Of a stretch of DNA of 64,000 bases, positions 43,890 through 51,880 are shown piece after piece (the stretch's first letter is position 1; every line of letters starts with the position of its first letter). Both the position numbers and the translations under genes were made by a program. The notes under the pieces are model-generated. The model was not told the origin of the DNA and searched no databases. It saw only the letters and a list, made by a program, of their open reading frames with translations. Location of the stretch: the NCBI GenBank assembly GCA_020427155.1, contig JAGQOW010000004.1, forward strand, positions 1-64,000. The letters are read 5' to 3'. The DNA is from Planctomycetales bacterium (GTDB lineage: Bacteria > Planctomycetota > Planctomycetia > Pirellulales > Lacipirellulaceae).

Positions 43890-45380
43890 TTGAACCCCGC
43901 GATTGAACTTATCGACTTCTTGATCGTCATTGGCTACCTGGGGGGCGTCTTGGCCTTTGGGCTCTGGGTCGGTCGTGGCCAGCGAAGTACCGTCGATTAC
44001 TTTCTGGGCGGTCGCTCGCTCCCTTGGTGGGCTTTGCTGCTTTCCATCGTCGCCACCGAAACCAGCACCGTCACTTTTCTCAGCATCCCGGGCTACGCGT
44101 TCGCGCAAAATGGCGATCTCCGCTTTCTTCAAATCACACTTGGCTACATCGTAGGACGACTGTTGGTGGTCTTCATTTTGCTGCCACTCTACTTCAGCGG
44201 TAGCAACTTCACTTCCTACCAAGTGCTGGAGAATCGCTTTGGCACGACATCGCGACGCGCCACTTCGCTGTTGTTTCTTGTCACCAGAAATCTCAGCGAT
44301 GCCTTGCGATTGTTCCTCTCGGCGTTAGCCCTGCAGCAAGCCATCGGCATCGGCATCACCAGTTGCGTCGTTGGGTTGGGAGTTTTTACGATCGCTTACA
44401 CCGTCTTCGGAGGCGTCAAATCGGTTGTCTGGAACGACTGTATTCAGTTTCTCATTTACATGGTCGGCGCTATCGCCGCCTTGGGGGTGATCTTTTCACT
44501 GCTGCCGGAAGGATTCGAGCAGTTCTGGCAATTCTCGCAGGAGCAAGGCAAATTGCGCATATTTGATTTCGATCCTAGCCTTACCAAACGCTCGATGACT
44601 TTCTGGGCGGGTCTGATCGGCGGCATGTTTCTTACCGGGGCGACTCATGGCACCGACCAACTGATGGTCCAACGATACCTCTCGGCAAAGTCACAACGCG
44701 GCGCTGGTTGGGCCGTCGCGCTGAGTGGCTTGATCGTCTGCGCACAATTCGCCCTCTTCCTGCTCATCGGCGCTGCCCTCGCATGCTTCTACGATGCGTT
44801 TCCGCCGGTAGTTCCCTTTGGCGAGGCCGATGGCGACCGCGTATTCTCCCACTTCATTGTCAACAGCCTTCCTCAAGGTCTGGTGGGCCTTACGCTCGCG
44901 GCCGTATTTGCAGCGGCGATGTCGACGCTTTCCAGTTCGCTCAACTCGTCCGCCACCGCACTGGTCAACGACATCTATCTGCCTCTCGCGGAGCGCGAAC
45001 TCTCACCGGCCGAGCAACTTCGCGTGAGCCGGATGGCAACCATCGGCTTCGGTATCCTGCAAATCGCCATTGCGATCTTGAGCTATCACTTGGGTGTGAC
45101 CCAAGGCACCGTAGGCAAAGTGCTCGCCATCGCCGGTTTTGCCCTAGGACCCATGCTCGGACTTTACTTCCTGGCGGTGTTCACCCCGCGTGTAGCTCAG
45201 CAATCGGCACTGGTCGGTTTTTTTGTCGGCCTCGCGGTGCTATCCTGGATTTTTATTGCCACCAATCTGCATTGGGCTTGGTATGCCGCGGTGGGATCGA
45301 TCTCGACTTTCGCCGTTGGCTACCTCTTCAGTTGGTATTTCGACGAGTCGCAGACTGACAATCAGGTTTCAACTACATGA
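43890..45380 (+). CDS. Sodium:solute symporter (SSS family)
   Basis: A 496-residue integral membrane protein with about 13 hydrophobic segments. The beginning (GVLAFGLWVGRGQRSTVDYFLGGRSLPWWALLLSIVATETSTVTFLS), FGGVKSVVWNDCIQFLIYMVGA, and GLIGGMFLTGATHGTDQLMVQRYLSAKS are SSS marks that hold the Na+ and substrate sites. The start is TTG 43890, since the nearby ATG 43880 ends after nine codons. It ends with a four-base overlap (ATGA, 45377-45380) with the AmiE-NamZ gene, so both are coupled. I infer that it imports MurNAc or a related amino sugar; SSS proteins of this type also carry other sugars. Confidence 0.9.
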   Translation: MNPAIELIDFLIVIGYLGGVLAFGLWVGRGQRSTVDYFLGGRSLPWWALLLSIVATETSTVTFLSIPGYAFAQNGDLRFLQITLGYIVGRLLVVFILLPLYFSGSNFTSYQVLENRFGTTSRRATSLLFLVTRNLSDALRLFLSALALQQAIGIGITSCVVGLGVFTIAYTVFGGVKSVVWNDCIQFLIYMVGAIAALGVIFSLLPEGFEQFWQFSQEQGKLRIFDFDPSLTKRSMTFWAGLIGGMFLTGATHGTDQLMVQRYLSAKSQRGAGWAVALSGLIVCAQFALFLLIGAALACFYDAFPPVVPFGEADGDRVFSHFIVNSLPQGLVGLTLAAVFAAAMSTLSSSLNSSATALVNDIYLPLAERELSPAEQLRVSRMATIGFGILQIAIAILSYHLGVTQGTVGKVLAIAGFALGPMLGLYFLAVFTPRVAQQSALVGFFVGLAVLSWIFIATNLHWAWYAAVGSISTFAVGYLFSWYFDESQTDNQVSTT

Positions 45381-47791
45381 ACAGCATCTTGAACCGCCAT
45401 CGATACTTCACAGCGCCCTGGATTCACGCGCAGCGTTCCATGCAGCTCTTCCTCACCCTGCTCGTTGCATTTTGCTCTGTCTCGTTTGCCATGGGCGAGC
45501 AACCAGAGGATCAAATCCCAACGTGCCCTCCAGAACAACTCGGTCTCGACGCAAACCACTTACAGCGCATCGATGGACTCGTTCAGCAAGAAATTGAGAA
45601 GAAGAACATCCCCGGCTGCGTCGTCATGATCGGCCGCCAAGGCGCCATCGGATTCGCCAAAGCCTACGGCAATCGGCAGCTTCAACCTGAAACGCAGCCC
45701 ATGACCCTCGACACGGTATTCGATCTCGCATCGCTTACGAAGCCGATAGCCACTGCGACGAGCATCATGATTCTCGTCGAGCGTGGCGTCGTCCGATTGC
45801 GCGAACCGGCCGCTGACTACATTCCCGAATTCGGACAAAACGGCAAAGAAGAAATCACCATCGAACAGTTGCTCACCCATCAGGCGGGTCTGATTCCTGA
45901 CAATCCGCTGGCAGACTACGAGGAGGGTATCGAAAAAGCCTGGCAGAACCTCTGGCAGCTCAAACCAACCGACGCCCTCGGCAATCGGTTTGTCTACACC
46001 GATGTCGGCTTCATGGTTCTCGGCGAAGTGGTCCAGCGGATGACTGGCCAAAACGTCGCCCAGTTTGCCAAGGAGAACATCTATCAACCTCTGGCCATGC
46101 ACGATTCGGGATATCTGCCGGGCGAGTCGCTCGCCCCCCGCGCTGCGCCCACCGAACAACGCGAGGGCCGCTGGATGCGCGGCGAAGTCCACGACCCACG
46201 GGCTTACCTTCTAGGGGGCGTCGCCGGCCATGCGGGGCTTTTTTCTACCGCCCACGATCTTGCCCGTTATGCCAACATGCTGCTGGGAAACGGCGCCCTG
46301 GGCAAGGTGCAAATCCTTAGTCGTCAAACCTTAAAAGAAATGACCCGGCCCCGTAACATTGCCGGTCAGTTGCGCGGCTTGGGATGGGACATGGGCAGTA
46401 AGTACTCCAGCAACCGCGGCGAGTTCTTCAGTAGTCAGTCCTTTGGCCATGGAGGTTTCACCGGTACTGCCTTTTGGGTCGATCCCGAACTCGACCTGTT
46501 CGTCATCTTCCTCTCCAACCGCGTTCACCCCGACGGCAAAGGCAGCGCCAATCCACTGGCCGGCCGTATTGCCACTATCGCTTCTGCATCGATCCAACGA
46601 GCCAATCCGCACAACACTACCCTCTCAACAGAGGGCGCGCCGGCTTCCGCGTCGAAGCCGCCCGTGCTCTGTGGAATCGACGTGCTCCAGCGTGACAATT
46701 ATCAGGCCTTGTCAGGTCGCCGGGTGGGCCTGATCACCAACCACACAGGCCTCAACCGTCAAGGCAGTTTGACGGTCGACCTTCTTCACGCAGCGCCCCA
46801 AGTAACGCTAACTGCCATCTTCAGCCCCGAACATGGCCTGCGTGGGAAGCTTGACCAACCGAATATCGATAACACGCGCGACGAAGCTACCGGCTTGCCG
46901 GTATTCAGCCTCTATGGCAAATCACGCCAGCCCTCTGCAGCCCAATTTGAGAATATCGACACGCTCGTCTTCGACATCCAAGACATTGGCGCCCGGTTTT
47001 ACACTTTCGTCTCGACGATGGGTCTGGCCATGGAAGCGGCCGCCCAGCATGGTCTGCGGTTTGTGGTCCTCGATCGTCCTAACCCTATCGGCGGCACTAT
47101 CGTCGAAGGACCGCTGCTCGATGCAGGCAAAGAGTCGTTCGTCGGTTTCCATACGATCCCCGTCCGCCATGGAATGACCGCCGGCGAACTCGCGCGCATC
47201 TTTCGCCAAGAACGCGGCTGGAACCTGGACTTGCAAGTTATCGAACTAGAAAACTGGCGCCGTGCCGACTATTGGGACGCGACCGGGCTCACCTGGATCA
47301 ATCCTTCTCCCAACATGCGCAGCCTCACTCAAGCAGTCCTCTATCCGGGTATTGGTTTGTTAGAAACGACCAATCTCTCGGTAGGACGTGGCACCGATAC
47401 GCCTTTCGAAATCGTAGGGGCTCCCTGGATCGATGCCAACCAACTAGCCGCCATGCTCAACCAAGCGTCACTGGCTGGCGTCCGCTTTGTCCCGGTCCGA
47501 TTTACCCCCGACCAAAGCAAGTTTGCCGGCGAACTCTGTCATGGAATCAACGTGATAGTCGTCAACCGGAATTCATTTCGCTCGGTTCCTGTCGGCCTGG
47601 AGATCGCCCGGTCTTTGCGGCGACTCCATCCTGACCAATGGGATACTTCGAATTTCAACCGGCTTCTGTGCAATGACGAAGTTTACGAGAACATCCGCAC
47701 TGCGGCCGATCTTCCTTCACTCGACGCGTCCATCAAGCGTCAAGCTGAGCAATTCTTGCTCCGTCGCAGCCCCTACCTCATCTACCCTTGA
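45377..47791 (+). CDS. AmiE-like beta-lactamase-family hydrolase fused to NamZ-like exo-muramidase
   Basis: An 804-residue exported two-domain protein. A signal region (MQLFLTLLVAFCSVSFAMG) is followed by a serine beta-lactamase-type domain (about 55-395): SLTK (Ser119, Lys122), the YTD motif in the place of YxN, THQAGL and the FGHGGFTGT end. This family includes AmiE/YbbE, which removes the peptide from MurNAc. Residues 430-804 form a DUF1343/NamZ-type domain: GRRVGLITNHTGLN, FSPEHGLRG (482-490), DIGARFYTF, LDRPNPIGG and NMRSLTQAVLYPGIGLLETTNLSVGRGTD. NamZ releases MurNAc from the ends of glycan chains. The fusion would combine amidase and exo-lytic steps; activity is inferred. Confidence 0.88.
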   Translation: MNSILNRHRYFTAPWIHAQRSMQLFLTLLVAFCSVSFAMGEQPEDQIPTCPPEQLGLDANHLQRIDGLVQQEIEKKNIPGCVVMIGRQGAIGFAKAYGNRQLQPETQPMTLDTVFDLASLTKPIATATSIMILVERGVVRLREPAADYIPEFGQNGKEEITIEQLLTHQAGLIPDNPLADYEEGIEKAWQNLWQLKPTDALGNRFVYTDVGFMVLGEVVQRMTGQNVAQFAKENIYQPLAMHDSGYLPGESLAPRAAPTEQREGRWMRGEVHDPRAYLLGGVAGHAGLFSTAHDLARYANMLLGNGALGKVQILSRQTLKEMTRPRNIAGQLRGLGWDMGSKYSSNRGEFFSSQSFGHGGFTGTAFWVDPELDLFVIFLSNRVHPDGKGSANPLAGRIATIASASIQRANPHNTTLSTEGAPASASKPPVLCGIDVLQRDNYQALSGRRVGLITNHTGLNRQGSLTVDLLHAAPQVTLTAIFSPEHGLRGKLDQPNIDNTRDEATGLPVFSLYGKSRQPSAAQFENIDTLVFDIQDIGARFYTFVSTMGLAMEAAAQHGLRFVVLDRPNPIGGTIVEGPLLDAGKESFVGFHTIPVRHGMTAGELARIFRQERGWNLDLQVIELENWRRADYWDATGLTWINPSPNMRSLTQAVLYPGIGLLETTNLSVGRGTDTPFEIVGAPWIDANQLAAMLNQASLAGVRFVPVRFTPDQSKFAGELCHGINVIVVNRNSFRSVPVGLEIARSLRRLHPDQWDTSNFNRLLCNDEVYENIRTAADLPSLDASIKRQAEQFLLRRSPYLIYP

Positions 47792-47869
47792 TGATTGTTC
47801 GAGCGGCAGTCTGTCTGTCGCTGGCTCGATTTCGCTTTAGAAACAGTGGTAGCTTATGATTAAATAGCG

Positions 47870-50800
47870 TCATCGAGACAATGTCGAACCATATCTCGTG
47901 GTCGCAATGTTTCGATCGTTTCGCTCAACCTGACTGTTCGAACGGCATAGCCGTTTCGCGGTACGGTGACAGAAACAAATGGAGACGCTAGCCAAGATCA
48001 ACAGCAACGCCGCCGCAGACTCAGGCACGGCCACATCGGTACTGCCCGACAAGCTGGCATAGCCCCCCATCGGCAAGCTGCTTCCAAACTGGCGTTGCCA
48101 AATCAGGTAGTCGTTGCCATCGACATCCAAGTCGCCGTCGGCATCGCCTTGCGTGTGCAGTGTGCCAGCGCCGTAACCCGCCTGCCAACGGGCGAGGTCG
48201 GCGTCGTCCACGTCGCCGTCCTCGTCGAAGTCTGCAGAGAATGTGGTGGAGAGGATCAGGCTTCCTGCTCCGTTAGGATTCAAGTAATTCAAATAGTAGT
48301 AGACGCCTTGCCTGGACAAGAGCGGATCGACTACGATGTCGTCGAACGTTCCAACGAGCGAGCTTTGCCAGCTCATGATGACGAACTGATCGCCCGCTGA
48401 CGGCACGAAGTTATCCACAGACAAGAGGACCAGCGTCGGATCGTTGATCAGCTTGATCTGAGCCGTGTCGTTGATCTGGTCATGATTGCCATTGCCAAAT
48501 CCGGGAGTTGTACCGCCGAGATCAATCTCAACAATGCCGCTGAAAGCGGAGTTGGTCACCTCGACAATCGCAGGGCTCTCGCCCGGAGCAAACGTGCCCT
48601 CTACCAAGTAGTTCTCAAATGTCCCTTTGCCGGTCACGGTCCAAGAGGCGGAAAAGACGATCCGTTCCAGAGCACCAGTTCCATCGCCAATAACGTGGCC
48701 ATGGTTTTTGAAATGACCGTTGACTGTACCTCGACCAATGAGGTTCTTACCCTGTTCGAGCAGAAAGTGCGCGTGAGAATCGCTGGGATTAGCAGTGCCG
48801 GCAGTCAAAGTCCCCAACGCTGTACCTGCGCCAAGCTGAGTGAACGAACCGAGTACTGCCTCGTTCTGATCGTGGATCGTAACTTCGTTACTGCCGACCA
48901 GGAGTTCGCCATCGCTGAAGAGACCAGCAACCGATGTCGCATCTCCAAACACCAAGTCACCTGTGGCGTGGATCGTCGAACCGGCGAGCGCTGCGATCCG
49001 TCCATTGATCGTCCCCTGGGCATGGATGTTGTTTCCGGGCTGGATCGATATCCCTCCCGGCACATTGAGCGTCCCGCCGGCGATGTTTGTTGAGGAGCCT
49101 AGATTCAGGAAACCAAGTCTGTTAAGCGTGACCGTATGCGCACCGACGTCCAGACTACCGCCAATTTGCACCCCGGCATAACTGTTGGAGTTGCCAAGCG
49201 TCAGGTTGCCCGTGGCCGTGACGTCGCCGCCAATACTTACGTCTCCGCTCAGCGTTCCGTGCTCTGCAATGTCAAGGTTGCCGAAGTCAAAGGAAGGTGC
49301 GAAAAACTCGCCGCCGGCCAATGTCAGGGCATTGGAGTCGCTTACTTCCACTGCTCCGGAGGAGACAACGGTGGCAAATGTCGTGAGTGTCAGCGAGCCG
49401 ATCTTGCCGGCGCCAGCGGATGCAGTTCCCAACTCCAATGGTCCAGTACTGCTCCAGTTTGCATTCGATGCCACAGAGACATGAGTATTTCCATCGCCTA
49501 CGAGGGGACTCTCCAGATTTCCAAATTGGGCAACAACGACGTTAGCCCCGGAGACGTCAACCGAACTGGCTCCGCTTGCACTAAGTTCGCCGTGGACGGT
49601 CAGCAAGGTATCGACCTCCAAAAGCCCGCCGGTGAGAGTCACTGGAAAGTCGTACCAGACAACCATCTCCCCGCCGACATGCATTTCAGCACTGTCCTGC
49701 ATGAGCAGTTCGCCGCTGCCGCCGTAAGTCGCTGCATTGCCGCCCAGGTAAACTGAGCCGGCGCTAGTCCAAACCGTGCTATCTCGAAGTTCAACGATCG
49801 ACTCGGAGCCGCCATTCGAGGCCGCGAAAGCGTCGCCGGCAACGGCGATGGTACTCGGACCAGACGAAGTCAATCCGCTCTGGAGAGTCAACAAAGTATT
49901 GACGTCCAGCGAACCACCATTGACTGCCACGGCAAATTCGTCCCAGACCTGCATTTCACCGTCGACTCTCATTTCGGCTCCATTACTGATCGTCAGCGTG
50001 CCGTTTCCGTCAAAGAAAGTCGTCCCATTGCTGCCCAAAAAGACCGAGCCGCTGCTTTCCCACAACGTGATCGGATCGGAGAGGACGATGCTGGCAGAGG
50101 TTCCGGGGGCCGACGCCGCATAGGCAGTAGAATTCGACAGGCGTGCGCCTTGCTCGACAGTCACGTTCGACACACCGAGAGAGCGGAAGAGGACGATGCC
50201 CGTTTCCCAACTCGACTGACTGCCCTGCAATGTAAGCGTGGCGGTTGAATTCCAGAGATTACCGATCAGTCCCGAGTTGCTCTCCACTCGCCCGCCGCCG
50301 CTAATGGTCAGAGAGGCATCGCTTCTGGTGCCCACGTCGACGACGTCGACGTACGTCATCTTCTTGCCCGCACCCACCTCTAACGAAGTACCGAAAAGCC
50401 CGCCGTTGTCGATATCCAGGTCGGCGTTGCGACTTTCCAAGGTGCCGGCGGTCCAGTTAAACGTGGCGCCAGGTACGGCATAGAATCGGTCCAAGGCGAC
50501 CGCCAGGGTCGCATTGGCGCCGGCTAGGTTGACACTCCCGCCAGATGCGACGGTGAGTTCGTCTCCGATGGAAAGCGAGCCGCTGTTGAGATTCACCACC
50601 CCCGTGGAAGTCACATCCATGTCAACGCCAGGCAAGATGGCGACGGCACTGTCTCCGTTGAGCGTCAAATCCCCCTTGCAGGTGATGTGTCCGCTCGTCA
50701 TGCCCCCGTTACCACTCAAGGAGACCATCCCCGTCGACTCGATGGTGACATCGTTGTGGATGGTCGCCTGGCTGTCGGTGTTGAGCAAGAAACTCCCATG

Positions 50801-51805
50801 ACTGATCAGGTTGTCTGCCCATATGGTACCACTGTCGTTGACAGTAACGCCGCCGGTCGACCAGACCGTCATGGTGTCCTGCACATCAAGTTTTCCTGCA
50901 TCGTCGATCGTAAGTTGACCATTGCCTCCGCTGGCAGTTTGACTACCCCCCACATAAAGCGGTGCGTTACAGTCCCAAAAGCCCTCACTAAAAACGTGGA
51001 CAGTAGACGTCGAAACTGTGCGACGGGCAATCGCAGCATACGCGGCATTGGAAACATCGCCTTCGATCTCCAATTGGCCGTTGCCGTAATCTCCCACGAG
51101 CAGAGATCCGGTATTCGTCCAAATACTGCGATCTGGAAGATTATCCGCATAGACGGTCACCATACCTGTAGAACCAGGATTGGCCGCCAAGACCCCTAGA
51201 CTGTTGGTTAAGGTGCCCCTGAAAGACAATTCTCCGCTACCACTCACTCCGACGATAGTCGGCCAGGAACTGGTCCAATCCGTAGTTTCCCAATTCCCTA
51301 AATACTGAGTTTGGCCAAACCAGACACTTCCATTGCTTCCAGCGTCTCGTCCTATCCAGAGCGCGCCATCTGCCGTGATCTGTCCAGATCCCGCAAAGCC
51401 CAGTTCTGTCAAAGGACCGGTGGTCGTTCCGACGGTTACTGCAATTGTATCTCCATCGGGCACAACTGGTGGATCGATATCAACGGCGTAAATCGCGCTG
51501 CTAGCCCCAAAGAAGACGTCACCGGCGGAAACTTCGAGCTGGCTTACTATAGCGCTCTGCGGAGGATCGATGAATTCGACAGAAGAGTCTTGATTGAAGA
51601 GAATCCTGTCATTCACCGACGGGACTCCGTTCGGCGACCAAGCCAAAGGATCGTTGAAGTCATGGTGAAATAAGGCTTCCAAAAAGTAATAATCTGTTGC
51701 TTGGGCGTGGGGGTCGAGGACTTCGCAGGTTACAGCAAAAACCGTCATACTGACCGTGAACAGAATTCGTACAACAGATTGCCTGAAATCGTGAGTGGTT
51801 AACAT
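47870..51805 (-). CDS. Large repeat-rich surface protein with dockerin and PEP-CTERM-like end
   Basis: A 1311-residue protein from ATG 51805 (the frame reaches 51865). After a signal peptide (VVRILFTVSMTVFAVTCEV) it is almost wholly beta-rich and Gly/Ser/Thr/Asn-rich, with internal repeats such as LTISNGAEMRVDGEMQVWD and its later copy LLMQDSAEMHVGGEMVVWY, the pattern of autotransporter-associated beta-strand (PATR) passenger domains. Near the end comes a dockerin (ADFDEDGDVDDADLARWQAG, then DADGDLDVDGNDYLIWQRQFG) and VPESAAALLLILASVSICF. About 30 residues follow the hydrophobic stretch, more than usual after a PEP-CTERM signal. Third gene of a three-gene operon that starts at 54631. Confidence 0.85.
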   Translation of the reverse strand: MLTTHDFRQSVVRILFTVSMTVFAVTCEVLDPHAQATDYYFLEALFHHDFNDPLAWSPNGVPSVNDRILFNQDSSVEFIDPPQSAIVSQLEVSAGDVFFGASSAIYAVDIDPPVVPDGDTIAVTVGTTTGPLTELGFAGSGQITADGALWIGRDAGSNGSVWFGQTQYLGNWETTDWTSSWPTIVGVSGSGELSFRGTLTNSLGVLAANPGSTGMVTVYADNLPDRSIWTNTGSLLVGDYGNGQLEIEGDVSNAAYAAIARRTVSTSTVHVFSEGFWDCNAPLYVGGSQTASGGNGQLTIDDAGKLDVQDTMTVWSTGGVTVNDSGTIWADNLISHGSFLLNTDSQATIHNDVTIESTGMVSLSGNGGMTSGHITCKGDLTLNGDSAVAILPGVDMDVTSTGVVNLNSGSLSIGDELTVASGGSVNLAGANATLAVALDRFYAVPGATFNWTAGTLESRNADLDIDNGGLFGTSLEVGAGKKMTYVDVVDVGTRSDASLTISGGGRVESNSGLIGNLWNSTATLTLQGSQSSWETGIVLFRSLGVSNVTVEQGARLSNSTAYAASAPGTSASIVLSDPITLWESSGSVFLGSNGTTFFDGNGTLTISNGAEMRVDGEMQVWDEFAVAVNGGSLDVNTLLTLQSGLTSSGPSTIAVAGDAFAASNGGSESIVELRDSTVWTSAGSVYLGGNAATYGGSGELLMQDSAEMHVGGEMVVWYDFPVTLTGGLLEVDTLLTVHGELSASGASSVDVSGANVVVAQFGNLESPLVGDGNTHVSVASNANWSSTGPLELGTASAGAGKIGSLTLTTFATVVSSGAVEVSDSNALTLAGGEFFAPSFDFGNLDIAEHGTLSGDVSIGGDVTATGNLTLGNSNSYAGVQIGGSLDVGAHTVTLNRLGFLNLGSSTNIAGGTLNVPGGISIQPGNNIHAQGTINGRIAALAGSTIHATGDLVFGDATSVAGLFSDGELLVGSNEVTIHDQNEAVLGSFTQLGAGTALGTLTAGTANPSDSHAHFLLEQGKNLIGRGTVNGHFKNHGHVIGDGTGALERIVFSASWTVTGKGTFENYLVEGTFAPGESPAIVEVTNSAFSGIVEIDLGGTTPGFGNGNHDQINDTAQIKLINDPTLVLLSVDNFVPSAGDQFVIMSWQSSLVGTFDDIVVDPLLSRQGVYYYLNYLNPNGAGSLILSTTFSADFDEDGDVDDADLARWQAGYGAGTLHTQGDADGDLDVDGNDYLIWQRQFGSSLPMGGYASLSGSTDVAVPESAAALLLILASVSICFCHRTAKRLCRSNSQVERNDRNIATTRYGSTLSR
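48069..48232 (-). repeat. Dockerin-coding block duplicated at 51971-52137
   Basis: The bases encoding the dockerin of this gene are nearly the same as those of the neighbour gene (by eye, about nine in ten bases match), while the rest of the two genes differs. Confidence 0.75.
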
Positions 51806-51880
51806 GGCTCTCACCCTTATGATTTTGAGTATTGAACACTGAGTGGGCAGGGCCCTCGTGCCCATTTCTCATGCATGCAA

